DNA of 44,763 nucleotides from an uncultured Alphaproteobacteria bacterium (GTDB lineage Bacteria > Pseudomonadota > Alphaproteobacteria > HIMB59), in NCBI GenBank assembly GCA_902522585.1, contig CABYWI010000004.1, positions 1-44,763 of the forward strand, in the 5' to 3' direction. Shown here piece after piece: positions 8,299-17,723 of this stretch. The stretch's first letter is position 1; each line of letters starts with the position of its first letter. The position numbers and the translations under genes were made by a program. The notes beneath the pieces are model-generated. The model did no database searches. It was not told the origin of the DNA and saw nothing but the letters and a program-made list of their open reading frames with translations.

Positions 8299-8363
8299 AG
8301 TTTTCAGATGCTTTTATTAGTTTTTAGTAAACCGTCTTTAGTGATTGTTTTTTTAAAAAATGC

Positions 8364-8369
8364 TATAGT
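8364..8369 (+). promoter_or_regulatory. Possible -10 element for the second ATPase gene
   Basis: TATAGT lies 11 nt before the ATG at 8381, in an 82-nt AT-rich gap after the GH1 gene. No convincing -35 at normal spacing was found, and no Shine-Dalgarno precedes the ATG. If used, the transcript would have almost no leader. The same hexamer is the -10 of the nrdA promoter. This is weak evidence for an internal promoter. Confidence 0.3.
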
Positions 8370-8380
8370 TTTCAACTAAA

Positions 8381-9412
8381 ATGGCAGATGTAAATCTCAA
8401 TAAAATTAAAAAATCTTATGACAAGACTGAAGTAGTTCACGGGGTTGATTTAGAAATCAAATCAGGAGAATTTGTAGTCTTTGTTGGACCTTCAGGTTGT
8501 GGGAAATCAACCTTACTCAGAATGATAGCTGGTTTAGAAGAAATTACTGAAGGAGAAATTTCGATCGGTGGGGAAGTAGTAAATAATGTTATTTCTGCAG
8601 AAAGAGGTGTGGCAATGGTATTTCAATCTTATGCTCTTTATCCTCATATGACTGTTTTCGAAAATATGTCTTTTGCATTGAAACAAGCAAAAGCCCCAAA
8701 AGATGAAATCCAACAAAGAGTTACTGAGGCAGCTAAAATCTTACAAATAGAAAATTTATTTGAACGATTACCAAAACAACTTTCAGGTGGACAACGACAA
8801 CGAGTTGCTATTGGACGTGCTATTGTTCGAGATCCTAAAGTTTTTTTGTTTGATGAGCCCCTATCTAATTTGGATGCAGCACTTAGAATCCAAACAAGAA
8901 TAGAAATTGCAAAACTTCATAGTCAACTAACTGCCACAATGATTTATGTAACTCATGACCAAGTGGAGGCAATGACATTGGCAGATCGGATTGTTGTTTT
9001 AAATCAGGGTATTATTGAGCAAATTGGAACACCCATAGAGCTTTATAATTCTCCAAAAAATCAATTTGTTGCTGAGTTTATCGGTAGTCCAAAAATGAAT
9101 ATTATTGATGTCAAAAAAGACACAAATCATAATTTGAAAATTATTAACGCTCCTGGTCAGACTTCGAAAATTGGGGTTAGACCAGAGCATTTATTTATAA
9201 CCCCAGAGGGAGAGACCAAAATAAAAGGTAATGTCCGTCACATTGAAAATTTAGGAGAACATCTTCTTTGTTATATCAACATCGGTGGAGAAAATGAAAT
9301 TACAGCTAAATTAGATGTCTCAAGCTCAGCTAGTTTAAATCAAGATATCAATCTTGGGTGGGTTTCAGAAAATACCCACTTTTTTAACAGCACCGGAATA
9401 TCAATTAGTTAA
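8381..9412 (+). CDS. Second sugar ABC transporter ATPase (MsmK/UgpC type), probable partner of the alpha-galactoside importer
   Basis: 343-aa cytoplasmic ATPase with the same order of motifs as AglK: Walker A 'GPSGCGKS' at 36-43, '[14 protein letters not shown]', Walker B 'VFLFDEP', '[10 protein letters not shown]' and a C-terminal TOBE region ('IGVRPEHLF'). It lies between the GH1 and GH42 genes, on the opposite strand to the second importer (17724-20817), which has no ATPase gene. The inference that it energises that importer rests on this gap and on position. ATPases of this class are often shared between sugar importers, so it may serve both. Two 29-bp identical blocks shared with aglK indicate recent duplication or gene conversion. 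Confidence 0.9.
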   Translation: MADVNLNKIKKSYDKTEVVHGVDLEIKSGEFVVFVGPSGCGKSTLLRMIAGLEEITEGEISIGGEVVNNVISAERGVAMVFQSYALYPHMTVFENMSFALKQAKAPKDEIQQRVTEAAKILQIENLFERLPKQLSGGQRQRVAIGRAIVRDPKVFLFDEPLSNLDAALRIQTRIEIAKLHSQLTATMIYVTHDQVEAMTLADRIVVLNQGIIEQIGTPIELYNSPKNQFVAEFIGSPKMNIIDVKKDTNHNLKIINAPGQTSKIGVRPEHLFITPEGETKIKGNVRHIENLGEHLLCYINIGGENEITAKLDVSSSASLNQDINLGWVSENTHFFNSTGISIS

Positions 9413-9414
9413 CC

Positions 9415-11361
9415 ATGTCCTCCAGCCCTGAACTTGGAGTTTGTTATTACCCTGAGCACTGGTCTCAGGATCTGTGGATAAGTGATGCTGAAAATATGGT
9501 CAAAACTGGTATCAAATGGGTCAGAATAGCTGAATTTGCTTGGTCTCGTATTGAAAAAAGCCCTGATAAATTTGACTTTGAATGGTTGGATAAGATTGTG
9601 GATATCCTTGGTAAAGCAGGTCTTAAGATTGTTATGTGTACCCCGACTGCCACTCCCCCAAAATGGCTAGTTGATAAAATGCCTGACATGGTAGCTATTG
9701 ATAGCAATGGTCAGCCTCGTAAATTTGGCTCACGCCGACATTATTCATTTTCTCACTCTGGATATTTAGAACAATCAAAAAGAATTATTAAAATTATCGC
9801 TCAACGATATGGGGATAACTCTTATGTGCAAGCATGGCAAACAGACAACGAATACGGGTGTCACGAAACAACTTATTCTTGGTGCCAATCATCAAAAAAA
9901 GAATTTAGATTGTGGTTACAAAAAAAATATTCATCTATAGATAAGTTAAATAAAGCTTGGGGAAACGTTTTTTGGTCTATGGAGTATAATAGTTTTGAAG
10001 AAATAGAATTACCCAACTTAACCGTTACAGAAGCTAACCCCTCTCATAATCTTGATTTTCGACGATTTAGTTCTGATCAAGTAAGAAAATTTAATTTAGC
10101 TCAAGTAGAAATTATTAAAAAATATTCACCTGGAAGATCTATAAGTCATGATTACATGGGTCATTTCACTGAGTTTGATCATCGTGAAGTTTCCCAAGAT
10201 TTAGAAATTGCAGCTTGGAATAGTTATCCATTAGGTTTCCTTCAAAATATGCAAGTGATTGCCCGTGAGGATAAAAAACTTTTACAAGAGTGTTATCGAA
10301 TTGGCGATCCTGACTTTCAAGCCTACCACCATGACTTGTATCGAGGCATGGGTCAGCTGTGGGTAATGGAACAGCAGCCTGGTCCTGTTAATTGGGCTAA
10401 GTACAATCCCATTCCAGTTAAAGGGGCTGTGCGCTTATGGTCGTGGGAAGCTTTTGCTCATGATGCCAAAGTAGTTAGTTATTTTCGATGGAGGCAGGTA
10501 CCATATGCTCAAGAGCAAATGCATGCTGGTTTAATGTACAGTGATAATACTCCTGCTCCAGGTCAAGAAGAAGCAAAACAAGTCAGTGAAGAGTTAAAAA
10601 AAATAGAAATGCCTGTAACTGAACAATCTCCTATAGCTCTTGTTCATGACTATGAAGCATGTTGGATGACTGAGCTTGATGGTCAAACCCATGATTTTCA
10701 TTACACCAGACTCCTATTGGATTTCTATAAGGCCGTAAGAATGAATGGAGGTTCTTTGGATATTGTTGGAAAAAATGCTGATTTTACTGGATATAAATTA
10801 GTCATCATTCCCTCTTTCGTTCAATTTCAAGAAGAGGACTTAAAAAGAGTGATTAAATCTGGTGCTCAAATTTTAGCAGGTCCAAGAACAGGAATTAAAA
10901 CTCAAGATTTTCAACTCCCTCCTGAGCTAAGTCTCGAGGGACTTGGATTTCAGGTTCGACGCGTAGATGCCCTTCCTATAGATTTACCAGTGCCCGTTGA
11001 GTGGAATGGAATTAATGGAAACTTTTCTGTTTGGAGAGAGCATGGATTTACTTCTGGTGTAAGCGAGGGTAAAGCGAGCGATGGTATGGCAGTCCTAACA
11101 AGTGGAAATCAGGGCAGCTATATTTGCGGATGGCCTGATCAAAAGTTATTGAATGCTATTATGAGAAATCAAATGCAACTAGCTGGTCTAGATGTAGTAG
11201 AACTTCCAGAATATTTAAGAGTTCGCCGTAGAGGTAATCTGTTATTCTTCACAAACTACGGATCTCAGGACGTGTCTATACCCGAAGTCTATCAGGGCGA
11301 GCTTCTTATTGGCAAGCGAACTTTATCTCAAGCTGATATTTCTATCTTAAAAATAAATTAA
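9415..11361 (+). CDS. GH42 beta-galactosidase
   Basis: 648-aa family 42 beta-galactosidase. The N-terminal TIM barrel starts with 'LGVCYYPEHW'. The acid/base Glu is E146 in 'TDNEYG' and the nucleophile is E319 in 'WVMEQQPG'. A middle trimerisation domain (about residues 400-590) and a small C-terminal beta domain follow, the usual GH42 layout and length. There is no signal peptide, so it acts on imported beta-galactosides. The gene begins 2 nt after the ATPase stop and its own stop overlaps the convergent iolD stop by 4 nt. Released galactose would feed the Leloir genes of the facing operon. Confidence 0.93.
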   Translation: MSSSPELGVCYYPEHWSQDLWISDAENMVKTGIKWVRIAEFAWSRIEKSPDKFDFEWLDKIVDILGKAGLKIVMCTPTATPPKWLVDKMPDMVAIDSNGQPRKFGSRRHYSFSHSGYLEQSKRIIKIIAQRYGDNSYVQAWQTDNEYGCHETTYSWCQSSKKEFRLWLQKKYSSIDKLNKAWGNVFWSMEYNSFEEIELPNLTVTEANPSHNLDFRRFSSDQVRKFNLAQVEIIKKYSPGRSISHDYMGHFTEFDHREVSQDLEIAAWNSYPLGFLQNMQVIAREDKKLLQECYRIGDPDFQAYHHDLYRGMGQLWVMEQQPGPVNWAKYNPIPVKGAVRLWSWEAFAHDAKVVSYFRWRQVPYAQEQMHAGLMYSDNTPAPGQEEAKQVSEELKKIEMPVTEQSPIALVHDYEACWMTELDGQTHDFHYTRLLLDFYKAVRMNGGSLDIVGKNADFTGYKLVIIPSFVQFQEEDLKRVIKSGAQILAGPRTGIKTQDFQLPPELSLEGLGFQVRRVDALPIDLPVPVEWNGINGNFSVWREHGFTSGVSEGKASDGMAVLTSGNQGSYICGWPDQKLLNAIMRNQMQLAGLDVVELPEYLRVRRRGNLLFFTNYGSQDVSIPEVYQGELLIGKRTLSQADISILKIN

Positions 11362-13202
11362 ATACCTTTTCGTTGTTTTTCTTTTCCATCTTGAAAGTCA
11401 GCTAATGCGTCTTTGTTTTCTTTAGTAATTGGATTTTGCAAGGTTGGAGATTCCCAAAATGCACTTCCCTCTAACCACTCGTAGCCATGCGTTTTAATAA
11501 CAATCAAATATGTTTTATCAGAGTCTTTGGCTCGTTTAAATGCAGCCTCAAGTTCAGATGTAGAATTGACAGTCTCCGCATTAGCCCCCATGCTTTTTGC
11601 ATGATTTTCAAAGTCCACAAACTGTAGATTTTTGGCACGAGCTGCCCGAAGATTACAAATGTACTCTTTTCCTCCCTTGGCTAATTGAAGGCGATTAATC
11701 ACCATGTGGCCTCCATTATCACAAACAACTATGATGAGCTTTTGGTCATATAGAACAGAGCTATAAATATCACTGTTACTTAATAGATAAGAACCATCTC
11801 CCAAGAAAACCACGACATCTTGATCTGGTTTTGCCATTTTAATTCCCAACGCACCACTAATCTCATACCCCATACAACTAAAACCCCACTCAGTTTCAAA
11901 AGTATTAATTTGTTTAGGTTTCCATACTTGAACGACTTCACCAACCAAACCTCCTGCTGCAGTTACAACTATGTCACTAGGATCGGCGTTTCGATAAACG
12001 GCCCCTACTGCATGAGCATAGGATGGCTCTTCTTGGTTAGTTGGGCCACTTTGTTTTTGAACATGGGCTTCCCACTCTGCTCGCTCTTTGATTGCTTTTT
12101 GGTACCAATTATCGGGTGCCTTCCAATCGCCTAATGTTTCTGATAATTGTTGAAGTCCTATTTTTGCATCACTCACAATAGGTGTAGCTAAATGTTTTGC
12201 TGTATCAAATCGAGCTGCATTCAAGGACACTAATTGAAAATTATCACTCTCAAAGTTAGCCCAAGAGCCTGTGGTAAAGTCAGCAAGTCTAGTACCAATG
12301 GCCAAAGCAAGATCAGTTTCTTTTGAAAGGTTATTAGCAGACTTTTCACCTAAGCCTCCTATTCCTCCAATATAGTAAGGGTCATCTTTAGTCATACAAC
12401 CAATACCCATCGCTGTTGCTGTGACAGGGATATTATGTTTTTTAGCAAAAAGAGATAATTCTTCTTCGGCTTCGGAGTATAAAACCCCTCCTCCAGATAT
12501 GATAATTGGTTGTTTTGAATTTTTTAATTTATTAGCTGCAACTTTAACTTGATTAGGGTCAGGATAAATTCTTCTAATTTCATGAACGCGCTCTCCAAAA
12601 AAAGCTTCAGGGTAATCAAAAGACTCACCTTGTACATCTTGAGAGATTGCAATAGTGGCAGGGCCGCAGTCTGCAGGATCTAACATAATTTGAATTGCTT
12701 GCGGTAGAGAATTTAGTATCTGTTCTGGTCTTGTAATTCGATCAAAAAATCGAGAAACTGGTTTGAAGGCATCATTTTGATTTTCAACAGGAGAATTAAA
12801 GTTTTCTACTTGCTGCAATACAGGGTCTGGAAAACGGGAAGCGAATACATCACCAGGTAATAAAAGCAATGGTAGACGATTGCTTAAAGCAACACCAGCA
12901 GCAGTAACCATATTCATAGCACCAGGACCAGAAGAAGAAGTTGCAATAAAAATTTGTTTGCGGCGCATTGCTCTTGCATATCCAATGCCAGATAACGCCA
13001 TACTTTGCTCGTGGTGACCTCGATAACCAGGAAGGTCAGATTGAAACTCCTCCATTGCTTGTCCAAGACAAGCGACGTTTCCATGTCCATAAATAGCAAA
13101 GGCGCCTGGGAATAACGGAACTTTCTTTCCATCAATGATGGTTTTTTGAGCAATTAAAAATTTAAAAAGCGCGTGTGCACAAGATAATCTGACAGTTTTC
13201 AT
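11358..13202 (-). CDS. iolD: ThDP-dependent trihydroxycyclohexanedione hydrolase, IolD type
   Basis: 614-aa thiamine-diphosphate enzyme resembling IolD, which opens the ring of 3D-trihydroxycyclohexane-1,2-dione in myo-inositol breakdown. The N-terminus 'FAIYGHGNVACLGQA' and 'GYRGHHEQSMALSGIGYA' carry the catalytic Glu. The motif 'NRLPLLLLPGDVFASR' and the C-terminal ThDP/Mg motif 'GDGSYLLSNSD' with 'CDNGGHMVINRLQ' are specific to IolD rather than acetolactate synthase. RBS AGGAGG precedes the ATG. No other inositol gene is in the window, so it may work with genes elsewhere or on a related cyclic substrate. It is convergent with GH42 and divergent from a D-2-hydroxyacid dehydrogenase. Confidence 0.85.
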   Translation of the reverse strand: MKTVRLSCAHALFKFLIAQKTIIDGKKVPLFPGAFAIYGHGNVACLGQAMEEFQSDLPGYRGHHEQSMALSGIGYARAMRRKQIFIATSSSGPGAMNMVTAAGVALSNRLPLLLLPGDVFASRFPDPVLQQVENFNSPVENQNDAFKPVSRFFDRITRPEQILNSLPQAIQIMLDPADCGPATIAISQDVQGESFDYPEAFFGERVHEIRRIYPDPNQVKVAANKLKNSKQPIIISGGGVLYSEAEEELSLFAKKHNIPVTATAMGIGCMTKDDPYYIGGIGGLGEKSANNLSKETDLALAIGTRLADFTTGSWANFESDNFQLVSLNAARFDTAKHLATPIVSDAKIGLQQLSETLGDWKAPDNWYQKAIKERAEWEAHVQKQSGPTNQEEPSYAHAVGAVYRNADPSDIVVTAAGGLVGEVVQVWKPKQINTFETEWGFSCMGYEISGALGIKMAKPDQDVVVFLGDGSYLLSNSDIYSSVLYDQKLIIVVCDNGGHMVINRLQLAKGGKEYICNLRAARAKNLQFVDFENHAKSMGANAETVNSTSELEAAFKRAKDSDKTYLIVIKTHGYEWLEGSAFWESPTLQNPITKENKDALADFQDGKEKQRKGI

Positions 13203-13304
13203 TATTCCTCCTCTTAATCAATTGTGTATCTTACATAATCTCTTCAGAATTTGAATGAAAAATCCTTTGAAAATAACGTCTTTTTTACATAGTTTGATAA
13301 TTCA

Positions 13305-14273
13305 ATGAAAATAGGCTTAGTTGGTTCCATTCATGAATTAGGTTGGGAGGTACTTCGATCTCAAGGACTTTCTATTATTGAAGTTGCAGATGATAGCGCG
13401 AGCAACTTGAAAAAAGAATTAGCAGATGTATCAGGGATAGTACTTCGCACTGCACAAATGCCCAATGATGTTATCGATGCCTGCCCTAATCTACAAATTA
13501 TTGCTCGTCACGGTGTTGGTTATGACAACGTCGATTTAAAATATTTAAATAAAAAAAAGATTGCTCTTGGAGTTACGGGTACTGCTAATGCAGTCAGTGT
13601 GGCAGAGCATGTAATGACTTTTTTTTTACAACTGACAAAAAATATACATCTCTCTGATGATCTTACTCGAAAAGGCAAGTTTCAAGAAAAAGGAAATCTT
13701 CCTTCTTTTTTTGAGTTATATCAAAAAAATGTTCTCATTTTAGGCTTTGGTCGAATTGGCCAAGCAGTTGCAAAGCGGTGTTTAGGATTCGAAATGAATG
13801 TTTATGTTTATGATCCCTATGTATCTAAAGATAAGATTGAAAAAATGAATTGTCATTCGATTTTAATTGAAGACGGTTTTAAACTTGCTGATTTTATTAG
13901 TGTTCATCTGCCCTTAAATGATGAAACCAAAAATTTCATTAATGCCAATAGCTTAAAAGAAATGAAAGATAGTTGTATTATTGTTAATACAGCAAGGGGT
14001 GGGATAATTAATGAGCAAGATCTTTATAATGCACTCAAAGATAAACAGTTACGGGCTGCAGGACTAGATGTCTATGAACAAGAACCTCCCCCATCTGACC
14101 ACCCTTTATTTGATTTATCTAATGTCTTATTAACTCCACACAATGCTGCGCTGACTTTAGAGTGTCGAATGAGAATGGCCGTAGAAGTCTGTGAAACTGT
14201 TTCATTTTATTTGAAAAATAAAGAAAAATTAAACTTTCAAAATATTATCAATAGAAAAGAATTAGGAATTTAA
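13305..14273 (+). CDS. D-2-hydroxyacid dehydrogenase (NAD-dependent, SerA/GyaR-like)
   Basis: 322-aa oxidoreductase of the D-isomer-specific 2-hydroxyacid dehydrogenase family. 'IARHGVGYDNVD' lies in the substrate domain. The NAD motif 'GFGRIGQAVA' follows near residue 147. The catalytic Arg is in 'NTARGGIINE', the Glu in 'EQEPPP' and the His in 'LTPHNAALT'. Substrate (hydroxypyruvate, phosphoglycerate or another 2-oxoacid) cannot be fixed from sequence; at this length it lacks the C-terminal ACT domain of long SerA forms. It is divergent from iolD across 102 nt and its stop overlaps the galK stop by 12 nt. Confidence 0.85.
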   Translation: MKIGLVGSIHELGWEVLRSQGLSIIEVADDSASNLKKELADVSGIVLRTAQMPNDVIDACPNLQIIARHGVGYDNVDLKYLNKKKIALGVTGTANAVSVAEHVMTFFLQLTKNIHLSDDLTRKGKFQEKGNLPSFFELYQKNVLILGFGRIGQAVAKRCLGFEMNVYVYDPYVSKDKIEKMNCHSILIEDGFKLADFISVHLPLNDETKNFINANSLKEMKDSCIIVNTARGGIINEQDLYNALKDKQLRAAGLDVYEQEPPPSDHPLFDLSNVLLTPHNAALTLECRMRMAVEVCETVSFYLKNKEKLNFQNIINRKELGI

Positions 14274-15344
14274 TTCTTTAGATATGGTTGTTACTAGATA
14301 GGCTTGAGGACACTCCTCTAAAACTGACTTTGAAACTGATGGTAATTCTTTATTAGCAGTCAATATAACTACGCAACCTCCAAAACCAGCACCAGTAAGT
14401 CTTGCCCCTAGCGCGCCATTTTTATTTGCTGATTCAACTACCTGATTTAATTCATCACTGGAGATCTCATAGTCATCTCTCATCGAATAGTGGCTGGAAT
14501 TCATTAATTCACCAAAAGAGATAGGATCGTCTTGTTCTAAAAATGAAACTGCTTTAAGCACACGATCATTTTCGGAGATAATATGTTTTGCTCTTTTACT
14601 AATAATTGGATCATCGATTTTCATTAATTTATCAATAGTAGCATGACGAAGAGAGGGAACCTCCAAAATCTCTGATGCTTTTGAAGTTTCATTTTTTCGT
14701 TCATTGTATTTACCAAGAGAAAGTTTTCTGGTACTACCTGAATGAATAATGACAAAACTATGATGCGAAAAAACTGGGATGGATTTAGTTTGAAGATTTT
14801 CACAATCTAAAAAAATAGCTTGTCCAAATATGCCACAAGCAGATGCCAGCTGATCCATGATCCCACACTGAGTTCCCACAAATTGGTGTTCAATTTGCTG
14901 GCCTATTTTTGCCATTTCTTGTGAACGAATTGAGATATCTTTTAATTGAGATATTGCCTTCAATAAGGCTATTTCCAAAGCAGCAGAGGAGGAAAGACCC
15001 GATCCAGATGGAATACTTGAACTTACAGCAACATCCATTCCTTTGATGGAGGGTGATATTTTTTGACAAAAATAAATTGCGCCTCTAACAAAATCTAACC
15101 AAGTTCCATCATTTGACGAAGAAATTGAAGATTGAAATTCACCAAATTCGCTTGAAATTCCAATAATTTTATCATCATCTCTGAGGCTAATGCTTACTTG
15201 TAATGATTGGGGAATAAGCGAAGGTAAGACAAAACCGTTATTATAATCTGTGTGTTCTCCGATTAGATTTACTCGTCCATGAGCAGAAGTTGTAATCGAG
15301 GGTTCTTTTTGAAAAAAAGAATGAAATAGCTGAGCACTACTCAT
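14262..15344 (-). CDS. galK: Galactokinase
   Basis: GHMP-family kinase phosphorylating galactose at C1, first committed step of the Leloir pathway (360 aa from the chosen ATG). The galactokinase signature 'GRVNLIGEHTDYN' is near the N-terminus. The ATP-binding glycine-rich loop is 'SSIPSGSGLSSSAALE' and the third GHMP motif is 'GARLTGAGFGGCVV'. The ATG at 15344 overlaps the galT stop by 8 nt and places the signature at the normal distance. An upstream ATG at 15398 would add 18 residues inside galT and is unlikely. It is the last gene of the galE-to-galK unit. Confidence 0.95.
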   Translation of the reverse strand: MSSAQLFHSFFQKEPSITTSAHGRVNLIGEHTDYNNGFVLPSLIPQSLQVSISLRDDDKIIGISSEFGEFQSSISSSNDGTWLDFVRGAIYFCQKISPSIKGMDVAVSSSIPSGSGLSSSAALEIALLKAISQLKDISIRSQEMAKIGQQIEHQFVGTQCGIMDQLASACGIFGQAIFLDCENLQTKSIPVFSHHSFVIIHSGSTRKLSLGKYNERKNETSKASEILEVPSLRHATIDKLMKIDDPIISKRAKHIISENDRVLKAVSFLEQDDPISFGELMNSSHYSMRDDYEISSDELNQVVESANKNGALGARLTGAGFGGCVVILTANKELPSVSKSVLEECPQAYLVTTISKELNS

Positions 15345-16392
15345 CAGGTTGCTCTTCGCCTCGAAGAATTCTTGCTGAACGTTCAGGTGGGAGATCAACT
15401 AAATAAAAACCAGTAATCTGTTCCACACCGGCCAAATATTTTAATTTTGTCTTAGACCGTTTAATAGGCTGAAAACACCAATGCAGATGATGGCTATCCT
15501 GATATCCCTTCGGTGCTAATTGCCAAGCAAGTGTATAAGGCATTGGTTCATCAAAGACTTTATCTAACATTTTGGAAGACTCTAATAAAAGACGAGATAA
15601 ATTTTTTATCTCCTCATTATCTAGATCATAAACTTGTGGTACACGACGATGGGGAACAACCCAAATTTCAAAAGGATATCTACTCCAACGAGGTACAAAA
15701 CAAATACCTGATTTATTTTCATGCAAAATTAATTCTTTTGGAATATGAGCAATTGTTTCTAATAAGGGATTTTGTATTTGATTTTCTGATTGTCTTTTTA
15801 TTATCTCAGGAATATGTCCAAAACTATAAATCTGTCCATGTGGATGTTCCAGCGTAACGCCGATTTCTTTACCTTTATTTTCAAATGGAAGTACATACTC
15901 TATATGAGAGTTATTTAAGAGTTCTTTGCTTCTATGAGCTACAGCTTTTAAAATCAACTCAATGCGTTCTTGTGATAATTCAGAAAATTGGTCTTTATGG
16001 TTTGAACTGTAAGAGATAACATCACATGTACCAGTAGCAGATTGTGTAGGTATTTCTAATTCAGGAACATGGGTTTCTTCCATACGGAGAGAGCTGAAAC
16101 GATTAGTAAAAATAGCAACTTCATATTTATCTACAGGAATATCACTTGCCTTTTCCTCAGAGTCCATCGGACATAAGGGACACTCCATTGCATTTGGAAG
16201 AAATGTTCTATTTTGCCTTGAAGTAGAATAAGCCACCCATTCTGAGCGGGTGGGATGAAATCGAAGGTGGGTTTGATTGCCCTCTAATGGTGGTAATCCT
16301 GAAAAAGTTTTATATTTAGCTTTATTTTGACTATAAAGATGAAGCTTTTTTCCATCTCCACGATCAATTGTCTCTATAAATAGTTTACTCAT
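15337..16392 (-). CDS. galT: Galactose-1-phosphate uridylyltransferase
   Basis: 351-aa HIT-superfamily nucleotidyltransferase exchanging UMP between UDP-glucose and galactose-1-phosphate. The uridylylated-His motif 'HPHGQ' occurs in 'LEHPHGQIYSFG'. A zinc-type 'CPLCP' pair is near residue 73. 'RFHPTRSEWVAYS' and 'LHWCFQPIKR' are conserved GalT segments. It starts directly after the melA stop and overlaps galK by 8 nt, so melA, galT and galK are translationally linked. It supplies the middle step between GalK and GalE, both encoded in the same unit. Confidence 0.95.
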   Translation of the reverse strand: MSKLFIETIDRGDGKKLHLYSQNKAKYKTFSGLPPLEGNQTHLRFHPTRSEWVAYSTSRQNRTFLPNAMECPLCPMDSEEKASDIPVDKYEVAIFTNRFSSLRMEETHVPELEIPTQSATGTCDVISYSSNHKDQFSELSQERIELILKAVAHRSKELLNNSHIEYVLPFENKGKEIGVTLEHPHGQIYSFGHIPEIIKRQSENQIQNPLLETIAHIPKELILHENKSGICFVPRWSRYPFEIWVVPHRRVPQVYDLDNEEIKNLSRLLLESSKMLDKVFDEPMPYTLAWQLAPKGYQDSHHLHWCFQPIKRSKTKLKYLAGVEQITGFYLVDLPPERSARILRGEEQPDE

Positions 16393-17721
16393 TTAAGATA
16401 ATTTGGGGAGCATTGAACCGTGAGCTTCAATTAACTCATCCACCATTTTCCATATTTGATCAAGACTTAACTCTCCTGCAGTATGAGGGTCAAGCATAGC
16501 AGCATGATACACGGTTTCTTTTTTTTGAGACTTTAAAGCTTCAACTGTTAATTGTTGAACATTGATATTTGTCTGAATGAGATTTGCTAAATGCATTGGA
16601 AGAGGCACGACCGATTGAGGAACTAATTCATTTTTTCTTGTAAGACAGGGAACTTCCACACAACTATTGGAAGGAAGATTAGGTATCAAGTTTGCGTTCA
16701 AGATATTTCCATAAATGAGATCTTCTTTACCTGTCACCATACTAAGAATAATTCTAGAAGCATATTCAACCGACTTCTTGCAAACTAACTCCTTATTACT
16801 GAGCAATTGTTGTTCTTGATCATCCCATTCTAGAATTTGTTTTTCACAACGACGGATATATTCATTAATGGGAATATTAAAATCTTTTAATAATCCTTGT
16901 TGATGATTTTTAATGAACCAAGGAGTATACTCAGCGAAATGTTCTGAAGACTCAGTTACAAAATAACCAAGTCTTTTTAAAATCTCATAGCGAACATGAT
17001 TGGTACAGCCATCCCAATTAGGTCCAAAAGAACCTTCTTTGCCAACTTGATGTATTTGAGGGTATAGGTCTTGGGTTGACCCATCTGAAAGTTTTTTTTC
17101 AAACTTAGTATAAAAAGCCATATGGTTAATTCCTGAGCACTCATAGTGAATTTGATTGATATCTTCACCAATGTCTCTTGCTAAATCTGCTGCAGTCCCT
17201 TGCACAGAGTGACATAAGCCAACATATTTTAGCTCAGGTACAAAATGAGAGAGACCTAGGCAGTTTATAGCCATAGGGTTTACATACTGAAGCATTAATG
17301 CTTGAGGACACAACTCCATCATGTCTTTTGCTATATCAACAAGAACTGGAACTGTTCTTAATCCTCTCATAATTCCTCCAATGCCGAGAGTGTCCGCAAT
17401 TGTTTGTTGAAGCCCGTATTTAGCAGGAATCTCAAAATCTATAACAGTCGAGGGTTTGTAGCCACCCACTTGGATCATAACTATAACAAAATCAGAATTT
17501 TTGAGTGCCTCTTTGCGGTCTGCTATGGTTTTAATTTTGGCTGAGGTTCCAATTGCCGATGATACTTTCTCAGCAACTAATTGAGAGGTTTGGAGTCGTT
17601 TATCATCAATATCGTGAAGGATAATATGTGATGATTGAAGTTCTGGCTCTAACAAAACATCAGTTAAAATATTTTTCATAAAAACTGTACTGCCGGCTCC
17701 AATAAATACTATTTTTGTCAT
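16393..17721 (-). CDS. melA: GH4 alpha-galactosidase (melibiase)
   Basis: 442-aa NAD/Mn-dependent alpha-galactosidase close to E. coli MelA. The Rossmann motif is 'IVFIGAGSTVF' and the downstream 'IADTLGIGGIMRGLRT' is strongly MelA-like. Metal and substrate motifs are 'QYVNPMAIN', 'GLCHSVQGTA' (the CHSVQ of alpha-galactosidases) and 'GINHMAFY'. It releases galactose from melibiose- or raffinose-type sugars and feeds galK-galT-galE. It follows the permease gene after 2 nt. Compare the first GH4 enzyme (4591-5907), which has CHE instead. Confidence 0.94.
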   Translation of the reverse strand: MTKIVFIGAGSTVFMKNILTDVLLEPELQSSHIILHDIDDKRLQTSQLVAEKVSSAIGTSAKIKTIADRKEALKNSDFVIVMIQVGGYKPSTVIDFEIPAKYGLQQTIADTLGIGGIMRGLRTVPVLVDIAKDMMELCPQALMLQYVNPMAINCLGLSHFVPELKYVGLCHSVQGTAADLARDIGEDINQIHYECSGINHMAFYTKFEKKLSDGSTQDLYPQIHQVGKEGSFGPNWDGCTNHVRYEILKRLGYFVTESSEHFAEYTPWFIKNHQQGLLKDFNIPINEYIRRCEKQILEWDDQEQQLLSNKELVCKKSVEYASRIILSMVTGKEDLIYGNILNANLIPNLPSNSCVEVPCLTRKNELVPQSVVPLPMHLANLIQTNINVQQLTVEALKSQKKETVYHAAMLDPHTAGELSLDQIWKMVDELIEAHGSMLPKLS

Positions 17722-17723
17722 AA

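Noticed and set aside
9961-9980. Second LacI-type operator (AAACGTTTT) inside the GH42 gene
   Set aside because: The half-sites around the CG are not symmetric and the position is within coding sequence.
11358-13202. Acetolactate synthase or other generic ThDP enzyme
   Set aside because: The N-terminal 'GHGNVA' region, 'PGDVFASR' and the C-terminal 'NGGHMVINRLQ' match IolD rather than IlvB-type enzymes.
15345-15398. Longer galactokinase with an 18-residue N-terminal extension
   Set aside because: The extension lies wholly within galT coding sequence, and the ATG at 15344 puts the galactokinase signature at the normal position.
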